From assembly GCA_014529385.2 (NCBI GenBank), contig CM043960.1:125772043-125836042 (forward strand): a stretch of 64,000 nt of DNA, in the 5' to 3' direction. The position numbers and the translations under genes are program-made. Positions 52,010 through 63,763 of the stretch are shown piece by piece. Under the pieces are notes generated by a model. The model was not told where the DNA came from and did not search any database. It saw only the letters and a program-made list of their open reading frames with translations. The stretch's first letter is position 1; each line of letters opens with the position of its first letter. Source of the stretch: Adiantum capillus-veneris. Taxonomy: Eukaryota; Streptophyta; Polypodiopsida; Polypodiales; Pteridaceae.

Positions 52010-52975
52010 TTATTGGACTCGTTCAGTTTCCACTGTTGGGTTTGGATAGGTTTCAATATTTCTCTTGCAATCCTCATTTTTTGTCTCTCGTGGCTTATCT
52101 TGGGGGTTCGCAACTGGGTGGTTTAACTTTGAATACTCTTTTGGTGTCCGTCGTAATTCCCTCTCGTGATCCTCCTCACTGGATTTTTCCTTTGTAGTAA
52201 CAGTTTTGGTCTCCGTGGTCTCTATCGAATCTGAGTCATCCTCAGGGTCATTCATATACACGGGATCCTCTCCTGTCCCTATGTTAGTCTTTGAACTAGG
52301 TTTTGAGCTAGAAGCATTAAGGGATTTCTTTCTTCGTGTTTTCTTCTTTCTCGCTCGGCCAATGGATGCAGCATCTCTCTCTTCGAGGATGTAATTTTGC
52401 TTTTGGAGCATCGACCGTGTGAGTGCATTCACTGGTGCTATGTTTATAGTTGGTGGTGTCCCATCAACAATCTCTATTAAGTTCAATGGTGTGATTTTCG
52501 GTGCATTTGGATTGTTAGGAAACTGTGCGATCAAATGATCTATGCCACAACGATTACAAGTGAGTATTGGCATTGCCAATGCACTCCCTTGACTTATTTG
52601 CATTAGTGCAGCATTATTTTGCATTCTAATGGGGCACTCAGCTACTCGATGTGGTCCACCACATTCGTAGCACTGAAGAGGTGGTCTCCTGGCAAAACTA
52701 TTAATGTTTTGGCCTCTTGCTGCTAGCGCAGTAGCTTGATATACCGGTTTGATTTGTCCCCAATGGTCTTCCATATAGTACATGGGACACTCCTCAAGCA
52801 TGTCGACTCCATAGGTGATACTAGAGTCTATGTTCTCTTCGCAATCTACATAAGTACTAGATGACTCGCAACCTATTTGGTTCATAGGTGTAACTCTTGG
52901 ATGAGGGGGTTGCGGTCCTAGCACTGGAGGTGGCAACGGTGTGGTTTGGACCACATTTTGGGTTCTAGGGACCAT
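52010..52975 (-). pseudogene. Gypsy C nucleocapsid knuckles 3 and 4 and linker
   Basis: Same frame as gag after a TAG at 52991-52993. Contains C-YEC-GGPH-RVAE-C, a full CX2CX4HX4C knuckle, and C-NRC-GIDH-LIAQ-F, where the last Cys is replaced by Phe. After it come VNALTRSMLQKQ and a highly charged linker (ARKKKTRRKKSLN). The matching gypsy A region keeps the last Cys (LIPDC). Confidence 0.8.
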
Positions 52976-52990
52976 GTGCTGTAATGGAAA

Positions 52991-54319
52991 CTATTGCTCC
53001 ATGGGTGGGGTAGGCATCAATGCAGGAACTCGAGGTGAGTCTTCCCAAGCTATAGGCGGTCTATTTTCCATGATGCGTTTAAGCATTAGGCAATCCTTCG
53101 CTTGATGGCCATACCTACCACACGCGTTACAAGTCCCGTTAAACTTTACTCTGAAAGTCGGACATTCACTCGTAGTATGTGGGCCCAAGCAAATTGAGCA
53201 CCATTGTTGCTCCCTTCTTGGATACATATGAGTGTTTTGTGGAGCACGATTACCCCTAAGGCTTTCTCGGATGGCCTTGGTGAGATCTGCCAAAGTCGTC
53301 TCAGATATCGTTTGCTCTTTCACGATTGGCTTTATCTTCATTGGCTCATGCCCTGACGCTTGCGAGCTACTAGACTTCGGCTCGGCGGACACTCTTTCTC
53401 GTGCAATCATTAAATTATCCTCCAATTGGATTGCATTCATGGTGACTGCTTCCCAAGTAGTGATACCTCTAATGACTAGGCCATTATAGATACTTTCATG
53501 TCGTAGTCCCCTAATGAATCTATCGAGCAATTGGTTGTTGTTGAATCGCTCGTTTGGATTGCATCGAGAATTCAAATTCTTTAGGCGACTAATGAAGTCT
53601 CTCACGGATTCACCTTCTTCTCGTTGGGCTTTCTGTAGCTGAGAGGCTACACCCCAAAGTACTCCCTCTCGTATGTGCTCTTTCAAGAACAATCTCCTAA
53701 GAGTAGAGTAGATCGTTTTCTCTTCTACTCTTAAGGTTCTATACCAATCTCCAGCCTTTCCGCTTAGGGTCAAACTCAAAGCCTTACACTTATGTAGCTC
53801 ATTGTGCTCTTCCAAGGAATCGCACACATGTTCAAAGACTTCCATATGCTTTCTAGCATCTCCGTCTCCACTGAATTTCTGTGTGAGCTTAGCTACTTGA
53901 ACTGCCTTGCTCCTAGGCTCTCTATCAGGTGCACTACGCATGTTTTCTGCAATAGAGCGACCGATAGTTTGAGAAAATGCTGCCAAATCTCTTATTTGAG
54001 CAGGTATAATGGGTGTATGTGCTCTTGGAACCACATGTGAGATGGGAGTTGGCCTTGGCCTTGGCGTACGCGCGGCTCTTGGGTCCCATATTTCGTATGG
54101 TGGTGTACCAGACTGTGGTCCAGACTGTGGTCCAAAGTTTACAGGCGTGGCCCTAGGTATAGGGGGTGCCTGATATGGCATGTTATTATTAAATGGCATG
54201 GCTCCACTTGTATAAGAGCTTGGATAATTCCATTGTGGATTGTAGCTCTTGGAATAATCGGAGGTGTAGGAGCTACATGAGATTGAGGTACGACAGGTGC
54301 ACATGATTGATACATACAT
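52991..54319 (-). pseudogene. Gypsy C gag with knuckles 1 and 2
   Basis: A 442-codon frame. The gag core spans residues of about 150-300: AKLTQKFSGDGDARKHMEVF, LTLSGKAGDWYRTLRVEEKT, REEGESVRDFISRLKNLNSR, LLDRFIRGLRHESIYNGLVI. Two knuckles follow: C-SIC-LGPH-TTSE-C and C-NAC-GRYGH-QAKD-C. The N-terminal 60 codons overlap another frame at a frameshift. It ends at TAG. Confidence 0.9.
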
Positions 54320-54747
54320 GTAGGTATAGTTGGGGGCACTGTGCTACTAGGCATCGGCGCAGTATTAACAAATGAACTCCATGGTGTACTTCTTGTCATG
54401 CTCACTACTGGGATATGCATGGTAGCCGTAGTGTCATTAAGAGAAAGATGAGCTAGATCTGGGAAGATAAAGCTGCCACTTGTGGGCTCAGATTGTACTG
54501 AGGGTCCTGGAGAAACAACATATGGAGGATCAATGGGGCTCACTGAGGGAGTCTCCATTTGTGATAGGGTTGGGTGGTTGGCCTTTCCCGTATCCAAGAA
54601 TCTCATTAGGCCTGTTGAAGGCATGTTGATCCGTGTGTTCTGTCTTTCTAACTCGACAATCCTATGGAGGACATCACAGACTTTCTGTTGTTGCTCATCT
54701 ATGCTAGTAGCACCCGATGTGGATTGTAGAACATCTAACCAACCCAC
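54139..54747 (-). pseudogene. Gypsy C pre-gag segment (Pro/Thr-rich)
   Basis: A 202-codon frame linking the leader ORF to gag. It has a short helix (VLHRIVELERQNTRI) and is Pro/Ser/Thr-rich. A frameshift around 54250-54320 joins it to gag. No domain is recognised. Confidence 0.6.
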
Positions 54748-54830
54748 ATGATAGGTGTGTCATGTGTACCGATCAGTTAAAGCTTCTGCTTGTAGGTCAT
54801 ACTCCCAATTTTCGTTTAGGAATATCCCAT

Positions 54831-55574
54831 CTAGGCCTGGCGTGCTGGAGGTTTCCCTCGAAGTGGAAGAATGCTCCCAATCGCTTGCCCCTCCGTGACT
54901 GCTACCTTGGGAGCACTCGGTTGCTCGGCTGGCATGATTGTTGTCATAGGAGCCTTTGCTTTCAGGGCTCGACTTTGTTCTAGCCTTTGTAGGTTCTCAA
55001 TTTCCCTCTCCCTTGTTGCTTGCATATAGCGTTCGATCTCTTGTACTTCAGCAAGACTCCTACCATCGGGTAGTAAAACCTCAGAGGGAGATAGTCCTAA
55101 AGGATCAGGAGATGCAATGGATGGAACATTCACATGCACACTCTCAAGAAGCATAGGGTCTATTTTAGGCATGAATGACGAATTTACTTCCCCACTCCCT
55201 TCATTTGTTTCATTAACCGCATGTTCGGAGCGAGTAGCTCTACTAAGGGTCTCTTTTAAGCGGTTAAACACGCTGGACCCAGGCCGTGGGCCCATGGCAT
55301 GCATGTCTTGACTTGAACAATCAGGGTTTGGTGTAGGATACCCCTCCATGACTTCGTAGTCAGAGGAAGAATCACTAGACGCGATATGAGGATCTTGGGT
55401 TGCGCTAGCTTGAGTCCCGGCCGAAGGTCCAGAACCTAAGGTGGAGGAATAATGGGTGCCCGCGTAAATGGAGGCACTACCAATATGCTCATGCTCTAAC
55501 ACTCGTCCAGAGCGTAAGTTCATATGACTTCCACACTCTAAACGCGTTGGTGAGTGCCCGTGAAGGCCGCTCAC
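54831..55574 (-). pseudogene. Gypsy C leader ORF
   Basis: A 247-codon frame with MNLRSGRVLEHEHIG near its start, the same N-terminal signature as in gypsy A (MNLRSRRYIF). Middle is acidic and Ser-rich, the end has a predicted helix (REREIENLQRLEQSRALKAK). It is the probable true start of the gag precursor. A frame break near 54800 separates it from the following part. Confidence 0.65.
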
Positions 55575-55988
55575 TTTAATTTTTTTATTTTATTTTTTAA
55601 AGATTTTTTTTATTTTTATTTTTTGTTAAAGTCGCCGCGGCCGCGCCGCGCGCGCGCACACACACACTTAACCTACACCTAACTTATCTACTTATAGCTA
55701 ATAGAGATACTGCCACACACACTCTAACACTGTTTACACAGTACTACAGTAGCTAACAGATCTACAAAACTAACCTTACAGAACTAACATTCCATAGCTA
55801 ATACCTTAATTCTAACAATACATTGCAACAAAATTGTAACTCCTTCTTTACAGAAAACAAAAAAGACAGTACAGTGTAACAAAAATCTTCTCCACACAAC
55901 CACACACCTTCCTTCTTCACAAATCCTTCAATTGAAATTGCATTACAAGAAAGCGTAAAGTGCTTAACCAAGCTTAGTGTAGGGCATT
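55575..55988 (-). other. 5' untranslated leader of gypsy C
   Basis: No gene. A nearly pure T-rich tract (55577-55628, plus strand) stands beside a short GC-rich CpG cluster (about 55631-55658) and a CA run. Confidence 0.7.
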
Positions 55989-56006
55989 TCCCCGGCAACG
56001 GCGCCA
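55989..56006 (-). other. Primer binding site of gypsy C (tRNA-Asp)
   Basis: The plus strand reads TCCCCGGCAACGGCGCCA, identical to the 3' end of plant tRNA-Asp(GTC), so the minus-strand transcript pairs with it over 18 bases. It lies 4 bases from the 5' LTR. tRNA-Asp priming is known for some plant gypsy lineages. Confidence 0.93.
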
Positions 56007-56010
56007 AAAA

Positions 56011-56602
56011 TGTGCGCTCCTTGCCGCACTGTCGAAGCAAGAGACTTGCCGATACACTGTGTGCGAGCCACAAATGGCTCCAAGCACACAACAAGCCTAA
56101 ACTAGCAAGCTCAAGAGAGCAAAGGGTGTGTCACTCACCGCTCTACGCTCGCCTTCGTGGTGGATTCCTCGACGCAATGAAGAAGAAGCTGCAGTCGTGC
56201 CGCGCTCAACCGCTTCACCGCCGTCGTGCCTTCGTAATGTTCGATCGCACACACACACACTCTACCTCTCTCTCTCTCACACACATACACACACACACAC
56301 AAGGAGGTGAAGAAGAAGAAGATGCAGATGGAGATGGAGCAAGAGCACTCTTCTATTGCACAAATGAGAGAATGAGTGAATTTTAGGTTTAGTTTGCTTT
56401 TATATGAGCTCACCCCATTCACACTTGGGCGCCCATGCTTAGCCAACTAATCCCTTGAATGTCCCAGTTAGAGTACGCCTCTCATCGGCAATCACTCTTA
56501 CCCTTTTCCTATTGGTCCGACAAGCCCCGTCCTGACTCTACCAAATACATAATACACATCCGTCGTAGGTGATGGGGTGTCCGTGAAGCGTGAGGGTTAA
56601 CA
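56011..56602 (-). repeat. 5' LTR of gypsy C
   Basis: 592-bp partner of 38490-39120, with a shorter CA microsatellite (about 56249-56303). Confidence 0.95.
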
Positions 56603-58310
56603 GGTGAACTGGGCAAAGTTAAAAAAAAGGCACGTACGAGTCCTATACAGAACGTACAGATCATTTTCTACATCGTAAAATCCTGCTCAAAAGCTACACA
56701 TAATTTATGCCACATGTAACGTTGGACAAAGGATGGTATGCACACTGAGCTGCAAAGAACAACTCAACATAGGGTTCTCACACAATTATTGGTGATTATT
56801 CTCTCTTTGCAAGAGGTCTCTTACTCAAGTGAAAATCTTATGATTTTTATCAACACTTTGCCAAGTAACTATTCAACATTGCCAAGTGTTGATCAAAATC
56901 TTAGATTATTGCATGCATCACACAAATGTTGTCAAGTTATACTTCAAAATAAGGCTTATTCTAACCATATCTTGATTGCATGAATTGGTGCTAATTTTAC
57001 TTAACTAATTGTACAATTCAGAGGGCTTAAAGCCGTAACGTGTTTATCATTCATATCGCAAAGAATTTAGTGTAAGAGATTATGCATAACATGTGGTTCA
57101 TCCTACATGCATGTTAAGTTGCTCATTTAATTGTTTTATGCAATTCGAATATGCCTTACGATTTTCTTCATGTTTCTAAACAGTTAAAGAGAGAAATAAA
57201 TACGATGACAGGTAATATTGTGATGTGCACGAGTGAGAGAGTAGATAATACCAAATGAGCGTGCCATTCCCAAGAGAGAGCACCTCCTTATATTATGCCA
57301 TGAGGGTTACATTCCAAGATAGACACTAGCCAAGAAGGTAGGCCTTTCCGGCCAAGCACCCACACACACCACAATATACATCCAAGCAAAAATAAATGAT
57401 AATTCATGTTTGTTAATCATTTCAGCCGTTTTTCGACTTTGATAACTTTAACTAGTTGAGAGGAAGTAAAAGAGGACTCTAAGAAGCCTTTGGCAAGGTT
57501 TTGAAATTTTGAGTATAATTGGAAGACATGTTGAGCTAGGAGTGAATGAAGGAATAAGCACAATACAAAAATGTCAAAAATGCTATTTCATGTTGCATGG
57601 AGTCGGATGCTCATATGATTGCCTTCCTTGATGGCAGCTTCCCTTCAATCTTTCTACCCGATTCCATTGCAAGAAATCAACCCACTTACACTCTCAAACG
57701 CTAGGTTTCTACGAAAAGTGTTTTGGAATAAAGTTCCTTATCCTAGTATACATACTAGGAGAATTTCAACTTAGTTTGTAGCTTTGTATTTCTTGCTACA
57801 TTAAGGAAGTAGTGTCTTCCAAGATTAAATTTTCTCAAGTTCTTTATAGGTACGTGGCCACATGTCTACTTCGAGACAGGGTGTTTGCACCTTGCTTGCA
57901 CCCTAGCATACACTTGATAGATTTCAAGTCCCCACCTCAATGCCAATAGTCATGATATAAGAAGACAACTTGTCCTTCAATTCCATGTCAATAGCCTCGG
58001 TGGACCTTATCTCCAAATCAAATCAACAAGTTTTTCTGTTCAATGAAGCACCTTCATTACATTATCATCAGCATGGGACATACAAAAATAAGTCAATCAA
58101 TAGTACTACCCAAAAAGAAATTGCTTGAAGAAATTCATGAAGCCACGTTTCATTTGTATAATGTACACTGGTTTTTATCCATTACGAAGGAAAATCAACG
58201 TTCTACACCCGCAAGCAAAGGAATGATGCTCTAGTTTTCTTTCATTTCCTCTTAAGATGGCTGGGACAGAGACAAATTAAGCCATAACCTTCGGTGTATG
58301 GACTGCAAAT
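56603..58310. other. Intergenic DNA, no gene recognised
   Basis: No coding or RNA feature can be supported between the gypsy C LTR and the 3' end of the prolyl 4-hydroxylase gene. The frame at 56738-56983 (plus) has no motif. Sequence is A+T rich and mostly unique within the window. Confidence 0.6.
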
Positions 58311-58316
58311 TTTATT
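58311..58316 (-). terminator. AATAAA polyadenylation signal of the P4H gene
   Basis: AATAAA on the minus strand, 79 bases after the stop codon at 58395, at a normal distance for a plant 3' UTR. Confidence 0.6.
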
Positions 58317-58394
58317 ACTCTCATATATAAGAAGCAAAAACCATTCTTCAGAGGAAATTTGGCAGTTGGAAGATGATTGAACCAAAGAACTTTG

Positions 58395-61300
58395 TTAGCA
58401 GACCCTGCAACTTGCTCGACACGCACCGGGATTATTCTCACTTCCAACCATGTAAGAAGGATTCTTTTCACATTCACCCATGGCAGCCCATTCAGCACAA
58501 CTCACATTCTCGTCCTCACAGCCGCCTGCCTTTCGTTGTTTGTCGAAAGAATCTACATGTATCCACTTGGTGGCTGACCATTTCTCCCCTGCAACCACTG
58601 GGCAGCTCCCATGAAGACTAGACGTGTCTGTCTTGGCTTCAGTAGTAAGGCTGAAGAAGAGAAGCGCGTCCCCTTGTATTGGCTTCACTGTAATCAAAAG
58701 TTTAAATCACATCAAGGTTATTCACTACTTACATAGTGCAAGGACACTCTAAAGAGAAGAAAACTCTGAAGGGAAACAAGCAAAGAAAAACACAAATGTA
58801 TCAAAGTGCACTCGACCATCTCTATTTATATGCACACAAAAAGTCTTTTGACTTTCCACTTCCATGGGTCTTTTCATTTCCTAAACTCACACTTCACTTA
58901 TGCACTCAAGATGTTTTGAAAGGCTTTTTAATTTTCCAAGATTGGAGAGAACTAATGGTTAAAAATAATAAGTTCAAGACACACTGCAAACTCTAAGGAG
59001 GAGAAACTTGGGAGAGGTTGAAAGAAAAAAGTTATAATGCATACAAGACATGCATATCGCATGCACACACGGCCACCTCTTTATATATAGAATGCAAAGT
59101 CTTTTGACTTTCCACTTTCAAGAAACTTTTCATTTCCTGCGCTTGGTACCCTTCACTTTTGCAGTTCTTTTTTTTTTTGACGTTGTGGAGACCTAATATG
59201 TTGATCAAAGATAAAGGTTCATATAAGCTACGTACCTAGAGATATTTCAAGAAAGCCTACAATGATGCTATTAGACTATAAAAAATAACCTGAAAGAGTA
59301 AAAGTATGGTTCTGCTGCCTCATCTTTTTAAATTATAGAAAACATCTTGTGTGAGGCAAATTGATCAGTAGAATAAGTACAATACTTATACTACGTATGG
59401 TACGGAAACAAGGGGTTAGGTATGCCAATGGATGCAACCATGAATCACATTTTTGTCACATGCCTCAAATGACATCCATCTACATTTAAAATTCCTAGCT
59501 GCCAATAACCAGAATCATCCATAGGGAGAATTACCTGAAAGACCTCGTTTTGCACACTCAGACCAAGTGTCATCCTTTACTCGATAGTCCTGCATGCGCA
59601 ACTAGACTGTCAGTATAAACTGCTCAACCAGAAAATTTGAGAGAGAATTGCTGCTAAAGATCTGCAAGTCCATGAAGAAATATAAAACATGTGTACTCTC
59701 ATGTTTTTGAAGGTAAACACATTTGTATATCCTTCAAAAAGTTCAGTAACGTCTGAACCTCCAGACTAAAAGAGGGGCTAGGATACTTGCACAAAATACA
59801 AAATTAGGCACATGATAATGGAGCAAGACTAAATCAAAATGCATCTTATTTGTTTAAAATCAAACAAAAAGAGGAAAACAATACAACAGTTAGTTTAAAC
59901 AGAGCTGAGCACAATTAATGAAAACAGATTACTTCATTGCAACTCTGAATAAGAACTAAATTTTAAAGACATATACAATAAGGAAGGGGCAAACACCTGT
60001 TTTCTACATTCAAACTTGTATAATAATACAGGTATAAAACAGAAGCTTAAATCTTCATACAAGCTAAAGAATAAAATGATGAGATTCTATAACGTTTTAC
60101 CCTGGAATAAAGCAATAGACGACCAAATTAAAGAGTAAAATGATGAGACTCTATAATGTTTTAACCTGGAATAAAGCAATAGACGACCAAATTAAACACA
60201 ATCTGGAAATCTTGGCAAACATGCGATCCCAACTTCATTGCTTATCCAAACAGGAAGAAGAAGCTCTATACTTTTATCATGCATAGCTTGGACACAGCCA
60301 TGACATCCCTTCATGCACACTTCAAAAGACTCGTGAAAACGCGGCTATTTCTAGTGCCAATGAAAAAAAATATAGCATACCGGTGCGTTTGGGAAGATCG
60401 TCTCTCCACCTTTTGTGACATTCGATAGGTACATCAAGACTGTTGCAATCCTGTGACCACCCATTTGAATATTGTAATTGTCCTGGAAAAAATCATAATG
60501 TGGCTCATACTTTTCCCCGTGCTCATATTTCAAGACTTGTAATGCTTCCCCATTCTCTGCAGAGTATCACCATGTTAAAAGCAATGTGTGTCCTTTACAA
60601 TTTTCCATCAAATTCAGCAACAAACAGTTAATGGCACTGTATGCACTCTCAGATACCTTCAGGCAAGAAAGTCCAAGTTGCCATTCTGTTTTCAATGCGT
60701 CTCACTACCTCATCCTGCAAACAATTTTATGATTAATAGAAGACCATTAAGTCCTCCACAAGTGCTACTACGTAGGCAGTATTTCACTAGCCGCTCGGAT
60801 GAAGTCTAGGACTCGGACCTCCACAAATTTCAGTACATTGGCCAGCATTGTTGGGAAGCACAGCTCTTGCATGATGGCAAATGACCCTTACCCAACCATG
60901 GTATATTGCTAAAATTTGGAAGCAGATCAGCATCCCTTAGTGGGATCCTAAAATGGCTCAGAAAACAAAAAATTTACTTCCTTTCACAGCATGACATTCC
61001 TATCTGTGGTGTTAGACCAGAAAATGAATTTTCATTTGAGAGTCCTCTTGCTAACTTGTTAAATGGCCTGCACTGTATTAGACAGATCCAAAAACCGTCT
61101 ACATAAGATTGTACATTCTCATTTCTACTTTGCCTGACATCCCATTGTCTACATGCTTTGGATTCGGATTGTGCATGAAAAATTTGCCATTTGAAGAGCT
61201 TTATACATTCCTCGTGCAAGGACACCTACTATGTTGCTTCATGGCATTCCACCAGAGAGCAGCATTACCAGTGAGGTGGTTAGCAGCACCATGTCATGCT

Positions 61301-62222
61301 TTTGTCACTCTCATATGCACAAGATCTAATTTCCCACCCCAAAGAGTGTTCCTCATACATCTTTACAAATTCAGGGAGGAGCACGGTTGTCGCTGGCATT
61401 AAAGACTGCCTATTTGATTATTCCCCCCTCCCATTTTGTGATCTAGCCAATGTGTGTTCTTTGCTCTCATTTGGGAGAGTCTCCCCTCTTTGTGCAATGT
61501 TACCCTCATGGTAGGGGGAATGTAGCCCATCACACAGAGCTTTAACTAATTTAAGGATCTTTTCTGCTGCAAAAGAAAGCGTCTTTACAAAGGACTTTCT
61601 CTATCACCACAAATCATCCACATTATGTTAGAAGCATGCTCACATTCGGTAAAATACTGGGAGAATACATTAAAAATCCTTTTAAAAATGTTACATTTCA
61701 GTGATCTTGTGGGCACGAAACGAAAAAAAATTTGCGTTATTTGAAAAGCCGAGGGTAGAAAGAAAATTTACATGGCCCTTATCAATAAACATTCCTGAGC
61801 TTGTACGAATATCGCTCAGGACACCCTTTCCCGATTCATTGTCAGCCACCATTGATTTTTCAAGTTTGTTACGTGCCTACAAGAAAGTTATATAGCATTT
61901 GTCAGGTTTGATGGGGAAAGTGAAATGAGCACATAGTAGTACAAAACACATACTAGCGCGCACGCACACACAAGCACAGTAACACAAGCCTCATTTTACC
62001 AATTGCTTGAGGTGTTCACATTCTTTGTCTGATAGAAATCCCTTATATAAGAACGCCCTGATGAGAAGAAAAACTAAACAGCCGGAATAAGAAGAAATTA
62101 GAAGCTAAAAATAAGACTCTGCAGAAATGCACCTTGGCTTCCATGCAAGCTGAATGATCCTGGTAGGGTCAATTATCTGAGCTTTTTGTGAAAGGATTTC
62201 AGCTTCGGTCTTCTTAGAGTTT
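58395..62222 (-). CDS. P4H: Prolyl 4-hydroxylase with C-terminal ShK domain (5' exon not found)
   Basis: A 2-oxoglutarate/Fe(II) enzyme of the secretory pathway that hydroxylates proline in cell-wall and secreted proteins. Exons, transcription order: 62133-62222, 62000-62057, 61772-61876, 60657-60714, 60381-60556, 59535-59589, 58395-58687. All joins use GT/AG and keep phase, giving 277 residues. Motifs are IDPTRIIQLAWKPRAFLYKG, VADNESGKG..DIRTSSGMFI, YEHGEKYEPHYDFFQDN (Fe-binding H and D), GGHRIATVLMYLSNVTKGGE, SSLHGSCPV (second Fe His) and GEKWSATKWIHV (Lys for 2-oxoglutarate). The last about 40 residues have six Cys in a ShKT pattern ending CRASCRVC. Plant relatives have an N-terminal signal peptide or anchor of about 20-40 residues, which is not identified here. 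The start of the first listed exon (acceptor at 62223) is less certain than the others. The coding exons carry no lesion. Confidence 0.93.
58840..59111. repeat. Two copies of a TATA/palindrome-bearing repeat in the last P4H intron
   Basis: CTCT-TTATAT..GCA..AAAGTCTTTTGACTTT followed by TCCACTT occurs with the palindrome at 58840-58855 and 59096-59111. Both are followed by CTTTTCATTTCCT and a CTTCACTT motif. A related palindrome with flanks lies at 7959-7974. It may be a fragmentary dispersed repeat. Confidence 0.55.
60067..60194. repeat. 64-bp tandem duplication in a P4H intron
   Basis: TAAAATGATGAGA.TCTATAA.GTTTTA.CCTGGAATAAAGC..GACCAAATTAAA occurs twice with a period of 64 bp inside the intron between 60380 and 59590. 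Confidence 0.85.
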
Positions 62223-63538
62223 CTGTACCAGCACAAAAGACAAAGAAACTTAAAATGATTAAACTCCAAACTTCCCTGTGCTGAATAACATGCCATCAAA
62301 ATATTGACATATGACGAGAGCTTATCATTGGTATCATGTATTATGGGTGATGAGTTATTTCATGAACCAAAGGGTATTTGTAATATTTTAAGCTGAGACT
62401 ATAAATGAATAAAAATGATTTTTTTGCACACAGAACTACTTTATAAATTTATTGGTACCAATTAATAACTTAGCAGACCCGTGAATTTTTCTGTGCCATG
62501 TGCAATCTGGGAAATTTATCGGTGTCCGGAAAGTATGAGTGGAACAGTAGCCAGATTCAGTGTAGAACGGATCAGGACAAACACATGAACAGGAGAGTTC
62601 CCAATTTGTTCAGAGGTCGGGCCAGTTTGAAAGAAGTCGAATGTTATAACATTAAAATAAGTCTAAAAATCAGTATGTAGCGTGGGATTTTGGGAAACAA
62701 GTCAGCGTAGGAAATTACCAGCCCTCTTTCTCTCTCATGCGCCATTTGGCAAAAATTTCCACCCGCTTGGCCATAAAAATTGAAGCGCTACCTATCTGTG
62801 GGCTTCTTCAGCAGAATACACACACACAGAATTCTCTTTCAGCTCTCAACTTCAGCCCCCTCTCTGTTCCTGCTCTCAAGAAGGCCGTGCAGAGGCTACG
62901 AAGCGCACTCAAGAGGTGAAAGGCAGCCAAAAATCTTGTGAGCGTCCCTTTGTGGATCGCCACACTCAAACAAGTGCTCTACCGGCTGTCCAGACAGTTT
63001 TTCAGCTCTCTAACGAGTGACTGACGCCAAATTTCAGCAAAGGCAACCTCGCTTTGGCACTCCGTAAGCAGATATGTAACAGAAGTGATCGCTTCCTCAT
63101 AGAGGAACACAGAACCAGGCAGACATAGCCATTTCCGGCTACAAGCTTATGAAATTTCAGCCATTGGGCTAATGATTAACATGCATTTTCTTGCATTAAA
63201 ATAGTTTCAGGAGGGAGAACAATGCAAGCTACTCCGGTTCATGTGTTTGTAAGAATCCGTTGATAAACTAATAGAAAAGAGGGGGACTAGCCCATCTTCA
63301 GGTCCCAGTGTCGTGTCCTTCCCTCTGAATTACTTTGTGTGGATTCTTAAACGATATAATTAAATAATTTCATAAGTCTTGAAGTGCTCACTTCCATTTC
63401 TGTGACAGTATTAGCAAATTATCTCTTTGCAAATCTAGATGGCTTGGCCCATGTGTAGAGTTTACAAAGCACAAAGTTCGAGAGAGCCTCCAGCCAGCTA
63501 ATTAGCTACGTTGGAAGATAATATGTATCTGTAGTATT
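62223..63538. other. Upstream region of P4H; first exon and promoter not resolved
   Basis: The missing N-terminal exon should lie here or beyond the window. One candidate, minus strand near 62690-62760, has ATGs (MAKRVEIFAK and MAHERERG) before a GT donor at CTG-GTAATTT. However, the first frame would create a stop when joined to the acceptor at 62223, and neither looks like a signal peptide. No other gene is seen. Confidence 0.4.
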
Positions 63539-63763
63539 TTATATGCCAATCCCACCCATCAAAGCACTGATGTGATCACAGATCGCCTTGTTAGAATGCC
63601 TCGTTGGCCCCTTAACATATGTCCAATCCATTTTGTTCACAAGTTGGAGGCCGGTAAGTGCCTTAAGGGCAGGCCGCCCATCGGTATCCTTGAGCACCAT
63701 GGTGGTTGAGATTAAGGCTGTAACATGAACACCACCAAGAAAGTCCAGTTGCCCGCAAGAACT
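63539..63763 (-). other. Possible coding fragment of unknown function
   Basis: An open frame of 74 codons between TAG (63764-63766) and TAA (63539-63541), with an internal ATG at 63700. It reads SSCGQLDFLGGVHVTALIST, then LKDTDGRPALKALTGLQLVN and DWTYVKGPTRHSNKAICDHI. The composition is protein-like but no family is recognised. It could be an exon, a gene fragment or chance. Confidence 0.3.

Larger units (their letters stand above)
38490..56602 (-). mobile_element. Ty3/gypsy LTR retrotransposon C, LTR-complete, with nested copia D and a post-integrase protease-like domain
   Basis: LTRs 38490-39120 and 56011-56602 start TGTGCGCTCC and end GGTTAACA. Flanks GGTGG and GGTGA match at 4 of 5 bases, a likely decayed target duplication. 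A perfect 18-base tRNA-Asp PBS and a clear polypurine tract are present. Order on the minus strand is leader ORF, gag, zinc knuckles, protease, RT N-terminus, (RT core missing), RNase H, integrase, protease-like domain 2, WxPK tail, small acidic ORF. Copia D interrupts it at 44564-50118, and removing copia D and one TSD copy rejoins the reading frame (KAQR-IPTNG). Without copia D the element is about 12.5 kb. Confidence 0.93.

Noticed and set aside
55989..56006. Sequence identical to the 3' end of tRNA-Asp
   Set aside because: Only 18 bases match, next to an LTR, with no cloverleaf around it. It is a primer binding site, not a tRNA gene.
56738..56983. 81-codon plus-strand frame
   Set aside because: Short, A+T-rich, no motif, with no supporting context.
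62690..62760. First exon of P4H encoding MAKRVEIFAK
   Set aside because: Joining its GT donor to the acceptor at 62223 creates TGA, and the peptide is not signal-like. Left as unresolved.
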